DNA of 64,000 nucleotides from Bidens hawaiensis. Its lineage: Eukaryota; Streptophyta; Magnoliopsida; Asterales; Asteraceae. Shown here piece after piece: positions 10,535 to 21,700 of this stretch; within the stretch, counting starts at the first letter, position 1; every line of letters starts with the position of its first letter. Made by a program: the position numbers and the translations under genes. The DNA is taken from NCBI GenBank assembly GCA_021521415.1, contig JAIQDT010009054.1, forward strand, positions 1 to 64,000, given 5' to 3'. Below the pieces are notes generated by a model. It did no database searches. It was not told where the DNA came from and worked only from the letters and a program-made list of their open reading frames with translations.

Positions 10535-12631
10535 TTACAACTCTTCTTCGTCTTCATTCTCGTCTTCACCCTCGTCTTCGTTATCGGAAGAAACCCCGTC
10601 CTCCGCCTCCTCATCATGAATATGACGCTCTATTGGTATTTCGTCTTCAAAGTTCGCCTTGTGTTGTACACGATCCACCGCATCCAAATGGTCCTTTAGG
10701 CAAATGCAAACCTCTAAAGACTCGGGAGTTAGTTTTGTTCTTCGCATAGATAACACCCTCCCGCTAAGAGAAAAAACCGATTCGGAAGCAACCGTTGAGG
10801 CTTGTACGGCAAGCAAATCATGAGCCATGGCGGATAGAATGGGAAATTCGTTTTGTTTACCTTTCCACCAAGCCAACAAATCAATATTGCGAATTTCGTC
10901 GACCGTTGCGCCCTCAACATAGTTTGCTCCACTATATCGACCAAGTTCGCTACTTGGTGTGTTTCCTCTTTGCCTCTTAGATGCCGATTCACGAATCCCA
11001 TTCATCAAGTTTATAAGTGGGTCATTGCACGGCCTACTAGTTGTTGTTTTTTTCACAAAAGACGATCTCATGCTTGGACCATACATTTGAAAATAATGGT
11101 CATAAAGGTCTTGAAGGTTTTTGTTGAACTTGTCCTTCGCTTCCGTCGACAACTTCGGGTCAATCTCGTGCATACCTAAGTTGTCGAATATTTCCTCAAT
11201 CGTTGTTTCAACCCCATTAACATTCCAATAGGGGTTTAATGCGGCGGCACAAGTAAAGACTGGCGGTATGTTTTCAAAATATTTTATGAACTTTTCTTTC
11301 ATCACCGCAACAATATTTTCGAAGAGTTTGTTCTTCTCCGCAAAGCTTTTAAAAACACAAGACATATAGTACAATTCTTGCAAAACCCAACAACTAGTAG
11401 GGTAATAGACTCCCGATAATTTTGTTGTTGACTTTTTGAACACGTCAAGATACTCCAACAAATAACCGACTTGGACCCAAACACTTTCCGGAAACATATC
11501 GGCCTCGCGTTCTTCAACAAGATTGTTATGAAAAGCTTGTAAAGTTTGGTGTTGGACAAAAGCACACTTTAACATATGACAAGTTGAGTTCCAACGGGTT
11601 GGAACGTCCCAATTCGGCCCCAAATACTTTCTTTCAACCGACTTGCAATAGTTCTTATATTCAAGATGTCTTCTTTTACCACTTTTGAAGACATCTTGTA
11701 ACATAAGTCTAAAGTATTTTAAATCATCACAAATGTTTTCATTGTCAAGACATATTTGAACAACCAAGTTGATGATATGTGCAACACATCGGACATGAAA
11801 AAAATCCCCGAAACAAGGTGGTGAATATTTAATGATAAATTTTTCAGCCGCCTTAGTATTGTTTGAAGCGTTGTCAAACGAAATCGAAAATATTTTATTT
11901 CTCAAGTTGTAAGTCGTTATAACTTCATCAAGTAATTCAAACAATTTTTCGGCGGTATGTGGGAACGGGAAGTTTTCAAAAGCGATGGTGCGTTTCATCA
12001 ATTGCCATGTCACCGGATCAACCCAATGAGCGGTGACACATATGTATGATTCGGGCAACCCGTGTGGTGCCGACCAAACATTGGTAGTTAAACTAACCAT
12101 GGCTTCTAAAGAATGAAAAGACTCGATTAACTCTTTTTTAGCACACTCCCACAACCTGATACAATGACGTCTTAAGGTAGTACGACTTACATGTGTGTAT
12201 CTCGGTTGTAGAGTTTCGCGAATCAACGACGTCAACTCCGGGTCATCAAAGTGGTTAAACGGCAAACCTCGTTGAATAACGAACTTTGCCATTCTATCTT
12301 GAACTTGAGTCGTGTTGTAACGAAATAGTGTACCATCTTTACCCAAGTCAATTTGATCGGTCGTGCCAATCCCTTTCAACGCCTTGCAATATGGCTTCTC
12401 GATGTGCTTTCTCAAAGTAGAGTTGGAATCGTGCTTTAATATTGAACCACATAGTTTGCAACGAGCCTTTTGATAACCTTCGTCATCCACAATCAAATCC
12501 CAATTCTTCCATATGTCTTGGTTGCGGTTATGGTTGACTACCGTAACAACCCTTGGGTCCTCCGTAACAGGAATGGGGGCAACAAAAGCACTCTTCTTAG
12601 CCTTCTTGTTAGTTTTTTTGATGGGTGCCAT
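10535..12631 (-). CDS. hAT transposase, BED zinc finger, RICESLEEPER-like
   Basis: This is an intact 698-aa frame from the ATG at 12631. The N-terminus is Lys-rich (possible nuclear signal). A BED finger follows (Cys58, Cys61, His76, Cys82). The central part has the RNase-H-like hAT fold (for example the ISFDNASNN and DVPTRWNST segments). The C-terminal dimerisation region lies at about 585-645, with AWWKGKQNEFPILS, a VASESVFS segment and a final LKDHL. The tail after about residue 660 is strongly acidic. It would bind the element's terminal and subterminal repeats in the nucleus and catalyse cut-and-paste transposition. The length fits plant hAT transposases. No frameshift or stop is visible. 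A domesticated host gene is unlikely because intact termini and target duplications flank it. Confidence 0.93.
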   Translation of the reverse strand: MAPIKKTNKKAKKSAFVAPIPVTEDPRVVTVVNHNRNQDIWKNWDLIVDDEGYQKARCKLCGSILKHDSNSTLRKHIEKPYCKALKGIGTTDQIDLGKDGTLFRYNTTQVQDRMAKFVIQRGLPFNHFDDPELTSLIRETLQPRYTHVSRTTLRRHCIRLWECAKKELIESFHSLEAMVSLTTNVWSAPHGLPESYICVTAHWVDPVTWQLMKRTIAFENFPFPHTAEKLFELLDEVITTYNLRNKIFSISFDNASNNTKAAEKFIIKYSPPCFGDFFHVRCVAHIINLVVQICLDNENICDDLKYFRLMLQDVFKSGKRRHLEYKNYCKSVERKYLGPNWDVPTRWNSTCHMLKCAFVQHQTLQAFHNNLVEEREADMFPESVWVQVGYLLEYLDVFKKSTTKLSGVYYPTSCWVLQELYYMSCVFKSFAEKNKLFENIVAVMKEKFIKYFENIPPVFTCAAALNPYWNVNGVETTIEEIFDNLGMHEIDPKLSTEAKDKFNKNLQDLYDHYFQMYGPSMRSSFVKKTTTSRPCNDPLINLMNGIRESASKRQRGNTPSSELGRYSGANYVEGATVDEIRNIDLLAWWKGKQNEFPILSAMAHDLLAVQASTVASESVFSLSGRVLSMRRTKLTPESLEVCICLKDHLDAVDRVQHKANFEDEIPIERHIHDEEAEDGVSSDNEDEGEDENEDEEEL

Positions 12632-12754
12632 AATAATATTTAGTTGGATGGTAGGGTAAAGGAACGGGTTTGCTAAAGGAGTAGTATTTTAGTTTGTTTT
12701 TGAGTTTGGTGGTGAAACAAGTGGTGGAAACAAGTTATATATAGGTTTGGGCAT

Positions 12755-13165
12755 CAAAAACCGGTTCCAACGGCTATATTACCGTTGGAACCGGTTCCAA
12801 CGGATCTACTGTCTCAAAAACCGGTTCCAACGGCTATATTACCGTTGGAGCCGGTTCCAACGGCTAATTGGTGTCTAAAAAACCGGTTCCAACGACTATA
12901 TTACCGTTGGAACCGGTTCCAACGGCTAGTTTGACTTTTGTTTGACCCTTCAAAAAAAACCCGTCGGAACTGGTTTTTCCAGGTACGAACCGAACCGGTT
13001 CCAATTAAGAACCGGGTTGGAACTGATACTGACATACAAATAGGAGAACCGGGTACGATTTTTGGGTACAAAAATACCCAAACCGGGTATTGTACCAACC
13101 GGGTTGGAACTGGAACCGGTTCCGGTTCGGTTCCACCAGTTAGGTTCTGGAACCGGTTTTTTTGT
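12755..13165. repeat. hAT right subterminal repeats
   Basis: Three or more tandem-like units of about 50-60 bp combine AACCGGTTCCAACGGCTATAT with ACCGTTGGAACCGGTTCC. Further AACCGG and TTCCGGTTCGG motifs follow up to the right end. They mirror the left cluster and lie upstream of the transposase ATG, so they may serve as both transposase binding sites and promoter. Confidence 0.75.
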
Positions 13166-13182
13166 GCACGTCCACTGCCACC

Positions 13183-13520
13183 AATAGAAACACATAACAA
13201 GAACACAAAATTACACTTTGATGTGATTATGTGATTTCTTTCTTATTTTTTCAATTTCCTATTTAAATATTAGTTTATTTTCTCTTGGGAGTTTTAATTA
13301 AAGTATATAGAAAAACATAAATAAAATTACAGTTTAGCAAATAACATATTTACATGTTTAATATTTTGTATAACTTCAGCAAGTATAAATATAGAATTTA
13401 CATTTAGTGGTTCATTAACAAAGCTAGTAAGTACTTCATGTTTTGGTTACCGCGTAAATTGATAGCAACACAAATTTGAATTCACTTCAGATTTAGACTT
13501 CCTTTTAAAGTAAGCAAACT
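13183..13520. other. AT-rich non-coding DNA
   Basis: Nothing recognisable beyond AT-rich sequence between the hAT element and the 1.6-kb repeat. Confidence 0.4.
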
Positions 13521-15110
13521 TAAAAGGTGTATTATTTAATAAATTAATTAAGTTGTTTTAATTAATTTTAAAGCAGATACCAAGAAGATAACCCATTAGC
13601 CTGTGATTTAGAACTCTCGTTCCTTCCATTTAAGTTCTTGTTCATTGTTCATAAACTAAAAGCAAGTTGTAGTAATTTGGATATGATTACCGGGTATTCC
13701 TCGTGGAGAGTCTTAAAAATAAAAAGTTAAAATTATTATAAAATTTACGCTACACTTCAAAATGTTGTTTGGTTGGTGGGAAAGCATTACGGATGAGCAA
13801 CTCACCAGTAATACTTGATTAGATTTCTTATGGGGTTCTCGAGCAGCCTATTCGATAGGATTCCCATGCAGACTTTTCAGGCGAGTATCGATGTGAGCAA
13901 TGGAAACTCCGTTAGTATTTTTGCCTATAAATAACAAAACAATTACACCCTAAAACTATCAAACCATATGCGGAATGAGTAGTAGGTTGAACAAGCAGGA
14001 CAAGAGAAAATACGGGAGATGATATGAAACAGTGAGGAGACATGAAAAATATCCGGAGGGAGCGAGACCAAGGCGACAATAAACGTCGTATATTTAATGT
14101 TCGTGTGACAAAAAAATAATTCACCAATTTCTATATTTTCTTTTTAATTGTTTTTTTAATTTACCGGAAAATCCAAATAAACAGGATATATTGTTTTATA
14201 ACAAAGCAACATTACCCCATGGATTGTCCGTTAGTAATGTATGTCCATCGTTGCAGACTTACTGGCAACCGGGTAAGACTTGTTGGTAAACCATCGCTAA
14301 AGTAGTTATCAGTAAACCCTCGATTATCCCTTGGTAAACTTATTGCCACTCTCATATTAAAGACGAAATATTATTACATACAGATCATTCTTGGTAACCA
14401 CTAGTCCACAATCACCTACGAGTTACTGAGGGAAGTGTTCGTCGATGATACTCTTTTGCTTATTAGTGTACATTTTTTTGTTTATAATTTTGTATCATCT
14501 TTCATATAAGCTATCAATATAGAGTTGCAAATGAGTAAAGTCATTTGTGAGCTACTCAATATTAGCTCGTTAGGATCTTGAATCGAGCCAAGCTGACCCG
14601 AACTCAAACCTAAATTGTCAGCTGTTTAAATAAAATAATAATCTATTTATGTGAAATGTCTTGGCTTATTATTCGTACTAAAAATTTTATGTATATGAAA
14701 GGAATGAACCATCTTCACTAGGTTCAACTTATAACCATATAAAACATTGCAAAATGTAGCAAGTTGTATAAATGTGAAGAAAAAATTTACTCAATTTACG
14801 GTTCACGCGGTGTTGGGTTAAGTCGGTATGGCTCACCACAAAGCTATGTCGATGTCACGCTCTTTTGTGCCCTTTTTATATGATAATCATATGTTATATC
14901 CAATTGTGTCGTGCTATTTATTATTTGTTAACAGCCAACATCATAAAATTAATTGCCTTCAATATTACATTCGTTTTGATGATGGGTTTTTCTTAATCAT
15001 TTTAAGAGGTGGTGGTTTTAATTCTAGGAAGGATACAAAAATACAATGAGTTGCAAAATATAACAAAATTCTAAGTAATATAATACATTGTTGAGGAAAA
15101 AAGACACAAT
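13521..15110. repeat. Unnamed 1.6-kb repeat, copy A (uninterrupted)
   Basis: It matches copy B end to end: 13521-13985 corresponds to 32566-33053, and 13984-15110 to 47971-49079. Both begin with TAAAAGGTGTATTATTTAAT and end with AAAAGACACAAT. Similarity is high with scattered substitutions and small indels. At the point where copy B carries the CACTA insertion, copy A reads GCGGAATGAGTAGTAGG without a break, so it is an empty-site reference. No protein domain is seen. It may be an old non-coding transposon or part of a segmental duplication. Confidence 0.85.
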
Positions 15111-15240
15111 ATACCTGGTTCCAGACATGACCCGGAACCAGTACCTAACCGTACCCGACCCATGGGTACGACATGGTATAGGATTTTCCCCGGAGCCATA
15201 CCCGGAACCGATCCGGAAAAGACAATAAAAATATTTTATC
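15111..15240. repeat. hAT-like subterminal-repeat remnant
   Basis: This is a short stretch rich in ACCCGGAACC, GTACCCGACC and CATACCCGGAACC words, similar in style to the hAT subterminal repeats at 453-987 and 9644-13174. It directly follows copy A of the 1.6-kb repeat and is absent after copy B. I cannot find both termini. Confidence 0.35.
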
Positions 15241-15853
15241 TTGTACCTTAAAAAATTGTATAAGAGGGGGGTGCATTTTGAAATTGAGATCCTGATGTTG
15301 TTTAATTTGTTGGGCAAGTAACACGTTATGATGTCATTGTCGTGGGTTGAACATTTTTTCAGCAATAATATTATAAAGTGGCTGTATGACCCACATATAT
15401 AAGTCCTAAAAACAAAATGGATAACAATCTATGTGGCGACTCGTCATCAACAACTTCATTATTAAGTAATATTAGTGTAATACATGCACTTGTCCTGTAC
15501 GTATTCTTTATTGGTCTGGACCGCGTATGATACGTAGATTACAAAAGTACCGACTCCGATTTGATTATTGACCGGCTGGGACTCTTACGCACCGATCCTA
15601 ACTTTTAAATCGCAAGAGCTTTGACGATTCAACTTCGGTCAGGGGAGTTCGTGAGAGAACCCAAAACGGTGGGGGTTGTGGTGCTTGGGTGACTTGGCGA
15701 CTAGGGGAAGAAGTGATGTCGAGAGCGAAATGAGAGAGTTGGTGAAGTCCGACAATCGAGGTTTGTGAGGAAGAAGGAGAGGAGAGGGGAGAGAAAGAAG
15801 GGGATAAGTTGGCCAAAATAGTAACCATAACTAAACTATGAATTGGTTAATTA
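15241..15853. other. No supported gene
   Basis: A 76-codon minus-strand open frame (15598-15828) is Ser/Pro-rich low-complexity sequence without a domain. I see no RNA gene or clear repeat. Confidence 0.4.
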
Positions 15854-16002
15854 AGGGGTTGTTTGGGATTGCTTATTTTCGTCAACTTATAACTTATTAA
15901 CTTTTTGATGAATAATAAGGTATTTGGGATTACTTATACTGTGACTTATTAACTTATTGATAAGTTATAAGGAGCTAAAATAAGTAAAATCCCAAACACC
16001 CT
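15854..16002. mobile_element. Tourist-like (PIF/Harbinger-type) MITE, 149 bp
   Basis: The left end is AGGGGTTGTTTGGGATT; the right end, reverse-complemented, is AGGGTGTTTGGGATTTTAC, with further complementarity through AAAATAAG. The flanks carry the trinucleotide TTA on both sides (15851-15853 and 16003-16005), the target duplication of PIF/Harbinger elements. There is no coding capacity. Confidence 0.75.
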
Positions 16003-16005
16003 TTA

Positions 16006-16642
16006 ACTATATAAATGATGACCGATCTATTATGGTTAATTGGTTATACATGTTGATTTCGTTTGGTTATTTAATGGCACAAAACAATGTATTTGAGCTT
16101 CAAAGTTTGAGCTTGATTTTTTTAATTACTTAATAAATAATAAATTAATTATTGATTTAAGATGGTAACCCTTGATTATTGATTTTCTCGTTTAAAAACT
16201 TATCTACTCGTCACCTATTATATATGTATATATATGTATATATATAGGGGATGTTTGAATTGAAAACCCCATTAAGTTATAAAAACTATGAAAACCCAAC
16301 CAAAGGTCCACAATTGTTCACGTTATCATACTCCACCAACTTTTTCATTTGTCTTCAAGGTTATTTAGGAAAATTCATTATTCCTTTTTAATGACTTTCA
16401 ATTATTTTATGTATCACTTGTCTTTTTTTTTTTTCAGAAACTTGTGTCAGATTGTTCATATAACCAATATTATATTCCTAAATTAGTTAATATGTTTTTT
16501 TTATTTCTTAGGTTTTCTAATATTTCTTGAAGTTTCCAACGAGATACAAGACTTTATTAAAAGTCCAACAAAGAAAACTAAACAGAAACAAGTACTAATT
16601 CATTTAAATGATACTAAATGCCTATTCACATAAGGGCATAAC
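16006..16642. other. AT-rich non-coding DNA
   Basis: There is a TATATGTATATATATG-type simple stretch near 16220-16245 and no gene. It ends at the LINE target site. Confidence 0.45.
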
Positions 16643-16960
16643 CTAGTTTAATCCGGTTTCTCCTTTTGCCTCCTCCCCTAGCCGCCGCCTCGTCGGCCAC
16701 CTCCCCTAGCCGCCGCTACCAATCCTCCTCCACCTCCCTAGCCGCCGCCGATCCCCTGCCTCCTCCCCTAGCCGCCGTCGCCGCTCCTCCACTAACCCCA
16801 GCAGACCGCGTTGCTTTTCTTCCGACATCACCGCCGCCGCACACTGCTTCGCCACTGCCACCCCCACAACCATCTACCATCTACCTTGGCATGTTTATTT
16901 CTTCAAGATTTGTCTAAAACCAAACCCTAGCTCCGAAAATCTCGGGCGATCCACGGCGGC

Positions 16961-18736
16961 ATGGATTCAGAAGAATGGGAACAACCACGTAATCGGAAAG
17001 GGAAACGGAATGATCATCAGGCTCAAGGTAATAACAAGGTTTTATCGAAGTTTTTTGTCTCAAATCTTCCCCCAAAGTGTTCTTCGCAAGACTTAAAAGA
17101 TGTTATGGGTAGCTTTGGTCGTTACGAAGGTTCCTATATAGCTAGGAAGCTAGATAAATGGGGCAAGAGGTTTGCCTTCGTATCGTTTTCCGAGGTGAAA
17201 GATGTCAAACGGTTGGGAGATGAGTTATCAGATGTATGGATCGGTTCGTATAAGTTGTTTATTGCGATTGCTCGGTTTGTGGATGGTGAGAATCTAGATA
17301 GACCCGATTCTGGTAATAGGAGGAAGACGGCCTCGGTTCCTGTTAATAGTCATGCAAAACCTAGTGGTCAAGCAAACCCTAGTTCCGAAGGATCCGATAG
17401 GAATGGGGTTCCTTATGCATCAGTTGGTAATGGGCGTTCCTTTGTTGATTCTTTGTTAAATCGGAACAAAGTAGATGAGATTAAGGTGGATGATTCGGTG
17501 GAACGGTTTTCTCATTGGAAGGGATGTGCTCTTACGGGGAGGGTGGTGAATCTTCACACGTTAACTTCTTTGAAAAAGTTGGTTCGGAAGCATGGTTGGA
17601 GATCATTAGATATTAAGTATCTGGGAGGGCTTTCAGTGGTGTTGGTATTCTACGTTAGTGGGGATAGGGATGCCTTCCTGAATGATAAAGACAAATGGTC
17701 AGACTGGTTTGAGTTTTTAGAACCTTGGTCTGATAGAACTAGTGTGGAGGAGGGTCGGATCGCCTGGCTCCAAGTTCATGGGGTTCCGGCTCAGTTGGTG
17801 TTAGACGAGGTATTCGATTTGATTGGAAGCAGATTTGGCAAGGTGGTTCAATCGGCTTCCTTATCAGGTGAAGAGAACAACTTATCGTATACTCTCATCG
17901 GTGTGTTGAGTAAAGAGTGCAAACGGATTGTGGATCGGGTGGACATTAATTGGAGGGGGGAAATTTTTAAAGTGTGTGTGGATGAAGATGTTGGGGAATG
18001 GATACCGGAATGTGTAGTAGAGTATGAAGAGGATGATGGTTCCGTTTTACCGGAGGAGGATAAGTGTGATGATAATATTGTGCAGGATGAGTTTCATAAT
18101 GTGCATCGTGAAGAGGGCGAATGTTCTCAAGCTAATGAGTTTTCTGTCAGGGAACATGTTGTTAATGGGTTGGATGGTTGTGTGAACGATAATTCTAACG
18201 TGATGGTCGGTGAGTTTTCGAACTCTTATGATCATTCTAATGAGGAGGCGGTCGAGAATGGTAACGTTGATAGTACAAATGTTTCTGTGTTGAAATACAA
18301 GGGACATAAGAAGTTTAGACGGAAGTCTTTATTTTCTAATCGGAGTGGGGGTAGTGGTTCTAGGGAGCGTCCTAAGAAGAGACCAAGGGAGGATAAAGAT
18401 ATGTTTGATCTTGATAGGTTTATCGGTATTATGCACGTGCCTTCGGATGTTACTAGGGGTATCGAGACAGGTGTTGAAGGAGTGTTCTTAACGCCAGATC
18501 TTAACAAAGGGCTGTCTACTAATAAGGAGGTGGTTCGAGACATCGAGGGAGAGACCGCGGAGCCCTCGATGATTGGTAGAGGTATTGATCCGGTGCAACA
18601 CCAAGGTCCGATTGAGGTGGAGTTGGAGAAGACCATTGAGTTGAGTAAGGCGTTAGGTGTTAAGAATTTGCAAGATTTTGTTTCTAATGTTAAAGAGGTT
18701 CTTGTTTCCGAAGGTTATCAAGAAGGTGTTCAATGA
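16961..18736 (+). CDS. LINE ORF1: RRM-containing RNA-binding protein
   Basis: 591 aa, starting at the ATG at 16961. An RRM fold lies at about residues 28-106, with an RNP2-like FFVSNL (31-36) and an RNP1-like KRFAFVSF (69-76). The middle (about 165-345) is the conserved plant LINE ORF1 body. The C-terminal half is acidic, then basic (KKRPRED), without an evident CCHC knuckle. It should bind the LINE RNA and form the ribonucleoprotein used in target-primed reverse transcription. Its TGA overlaps the ORF2 start in the tetramer ATGA (18733-18736), suggesting coupled termination and reinitiation. No stop or frameshift is seen. Confidence 0.88.
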   Translation: MDSEEWEQPRNRKGKRNDHQAQGNNKVLSKFFVSNLPPKCSSQDLKDVMGSFGRYEGSYIARKLDKWGKRFAFVSFSEVKDVKRLGDELSDVWIGSYKLFIAIARFVDGENLDRPDSGNRRKTASVPVNSHAKPSGQANPSSEGSDRNGVPYASVGNGRSFVDSLLNRNKVDEIKVDDSVERFSHWKGCALTGRVVNLHTLTSLKKLVRKHGWRSLDIKYLGGLSVVLVFYVSGDRDAFLNDKDKWSDWFEFLEPWSDRTSVEEGRIAWLQVHGVPAQLVLDEVFDLIGSRFGKVVQSASLSGEENNLSYTLIGVLSKECKRIVDRVDINWRGEIFKVCVDEDVGEWIPECVVEYEEDDGSVLPEEDKCDDNIVQDEFHNVHREEGECSQANEFSVREHVVNGLDGCVNDNSNVMVGEFSNSYDHSNEEAVENGNVDSTNVSVLKYKGHKKFRRKSLFSNRSGGSGSRERPKKRPREDKDMFDLDRFIGIMHVPSDVTRGIETGVEGVFLTPDLNKGLSTNKEVVRDIEGETAEPSMIGRGIDPVQHQGPIEVELEKTIELSKALGVKNLQDFVSNVKEVLVSEGYQEGVQ

Positions 18737-21700
18737 ATGTTTTTTCTCTGAACATTCGTGGGTTAGGGAGTTCTAGCAAAGCCGATTGGATTCGAGGTCT
18801 TCGAGTCCATCATGAGGTTAGTTTTATTGTTTTACAAGAGTCGCAATTTGTTTCCTTGGATTCTGTGGATGTGGGACGGTTTTGGGGTTATGGTGAGTAT
18901 TCTTTTGATTGGGTTCCTTCGTCTGGAAGGTCGGGTGGGTTATTATCGATCTGGGATTCCCAAGTCTTTCGTATGGAAAGGGTGGTCAAGAATAATAATT
19001 GGCTTCTAGTTTCGGGCACTGTGAAAGGAAAGAGTAGCTTGTTTCATATTCTCAATGTTTATTCTCCTCAAAATTTAGTTACTAAACGAGCACTTTGGAG
19101 GGAAATTCGTGATTTGATCGGGGAGGGTAATGGGAGGTGGATTGTGGCAGGAGATTTTAACTCGGTTCGGTGTGCCGAGGATAGGCGGAATTCTTTGTTT
19201 AATGTAGGCGAGGCCAATGAGTTTAACGATTTTATTGATTCGGATCTTCAAGAGTACTCCTTGAAAGGGAGGCGTTTTACTTTTGTTGCAGGAAATAAAT
19301 TAAGCCGTATTGACAGAATCTTCGTTAATTGGGATTTCTTTATGGAATGGCCGTGTGCGGAGTATATTGCTCTCGAAAGGAATAAGCCGGATCATAGTCC
19401 GTTGGTTTTGAAAATTGGTTCTTCCAAGAACTATGGTCCCAAACCGTTTAGGTTTTTCAATTCATGGCTTGGTAGAGAGGATTTTGGGACGTTGGTTAAG
19501 AAGACGCTTGTTGATGGCTCGTTTCATGGTTCTCCGGACGCGAGATTGTTGTATAAATTTAAAGCTTTGCGTGATGCTATCTCTAGATGGGTGATCGATT
19601 GTAAAGCCAAAGAAAAGGAGGAAAGGGTTTTATTGGAGCAAGAGTTGCGTGATTTGGACCAAACCATGGAGGTTCGGGATTTGTTGGAAGAAGAGACATG
19701 GTCTTTAAGCGAAATTAAAAGACGGCTAGGCGAGTTGGATAATCATTATTACCGGGATTTGAAGCAAAAGGCTCGGTGTAATTGGGCGATTCATGGAGAC
19801 GAAAATTCTCGATTTTTTCACGGTTTTATTAATAAACGTAAAGCTTCAAATTATTTTCCGGGTTTGGAAGTGAATGGGGCGTGGGAAACAAACCCGGTTC
19901 TCATTAAAAAGGAAGTTTTGCGTTTCTTTGCTCGTATTTTTAAAGAATCTATTACACATCGGCCTCGGTTGATTGGTTATGGGTTTTCGATCTTGTCTTC
20001 GGTGGAGGCGGATTTTTTGATCAGTGATTTTTCCGTGCATGAGATCAAGAAGGCGGTTTTTGAATGTGGTAGTGACAAAGCTCCTGGGCCGGATGGTTTT
20101 AATTTTAGGTTCATTCGGTTTTTTTGGGAGTTGTTCGAGAAGGATTTTGCGGATATTCTTGATCATTTTCATAGTGTTAAAAGTTTTTGCTCGGGGGTTG
20201 GATCGTCTTTTATCACCTTAATTCCTAAGGTAAACAATCCGTCATCTTTGGGGGATTTTAGACCGATAAGTCTCATTGGTTGTATTTTAAAGACTGTGTC
20301 GAAGGTGTTAGTGAATCGACTCAAAACGGTTATGAATAAGATTGTCTCAGAGCATCAGTCGGCTTTCTTATCCGGGAGATATATTCTTGATGGCCCTTTG
20401 GTGGCTAATGAGGTTATTGCTTGGGCTAAGAAGAGGGAGAGAAGAATTTTTATGTTCAAGATTGACTTCGATAAAGCCTATGATAATGTGAATTGGGAGT
20501 TCTTGTTGTCGGTTCTTTCTCAGTTGGGTTTTCCTTCGGTCTGGTGTGATTGGATTAGTGGTATTTTGTTGGCGACCAGATCATCTGTTCTTGTTAATGG
20601 ATCTCCTACATTCGAATTTGGGTGTCATAAAGGCATTCGTCAAGGTGACCCGCTATCGCCTTTTCTTTTTATTATTCTGATGGAGGCTTTTTCAGGTATG
20701 TTGAAACAAGCCTGTGATATAGGTGCGTTTCATGGTATTACTCTTCCTAATGAAGGTCCTACTTTATCCCATCTTTTTTATGCGGATGATGCTATGATTA
20801 TGGGAGAGTGGTCTTCTTTTAATTTTGATAACTTGAAACGTATTCTTCACATATTTTACTTGTGTTCGGGGCTAAAGATTAATCTCCATAAATCAGTGTT
20901 ATTTGGAGTAGGTGTAGAAGATGGTGAGATCGATATCCAAGCTGGTTTCATGGGTTGTAAGCCGGGTAGAATTCCGTTTTCTTATCTAGGGATTATGGTT
21001 GGCGCTAACATGAATAGGGTGGTTAATTGGGAACCGGTTGTGTCCAAGTTCAAGAAGAGGCTTTCTAAATGGAAAGTTAATTCGTTATCTATTGCCGGTC
21101 GGTTAACCCTTATTAAATCGGTGCTGGATAGTCTTCCCACTTATTATTTTTCGCTTTTTAAGGCACCCAAGAAGGTTATCAATGATTTAGAAGCTTTGAT
21201 GAGAAGGTTCTTATGGGGTGGTTCGGATGAAGTGAGGAAGATGTCATGGGTGGCTTGGGAGGTAGTCACCAAACCTATAAAAGAAGGGGGTTTAGGTATC
21301 GCTCGTTTAGAAGTTAATAATCAAGCGCTGATTACTAAATGGCTTGGGAGATTTCTAAATGATCATCACACGATGTGGAGAAGAGTAGTGTTGTCTATTC
21401 ACGGGTCCTCGCGCTGTTGGGGGCTTGCTCCGGTTAATAATGGGGTTCTCGGGGTTTGGAAGAATTGTGTTATGCTTTGGAACAAATTTAAGGTTGATGG
21501 TGTGGGTTTTAATAGAGTGATCCGGGCCACAGTTGGGAATGGTCGCCAAGTTCGGTTTTGGATGGATTTATGGTTGGGTTCGGCGCCGATTATGGACAAG
21601 TATCCGTCCTTATATGCGGTAGAAAAACATAAAAATGTCTTGTTAGCAGATCGGTTGGTGGTCACTGGATCCTCTCGTCGCATTGTGTGGGATTGGCTTA

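Larger units (their letters stand above)
9644..13174 (-). mobile_element. Apparently complete hAT transposon, 3531 bp
   Basis: The terminal inverted repeats are TAGAGGTGCACAAA (9644-9657) and, reverse-complemented, TGGACGTGCACAAA (13161-13174): 12 of 14 identical. The flanking octamer CTGCCACC is a perfect 8-bp target duplication (9636-9643 and 13175-13182), the hallmark size for hAT. It encodes an uninterrupted 698-aa hAT transposase on the minus strand and a short BED-finger protein on the plus strand. The ends are packed with AACCGGTTCC subterminal motifs. All parts of an autonomous element look present, which suggests a recent insertion. Confidence 0.93.

Noticed and set aside
10498..11179. 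Plus-strand frames opposite the hAT transposase
   Set aside because: Antisense shadows of the transposase coding strand without their own motifs.
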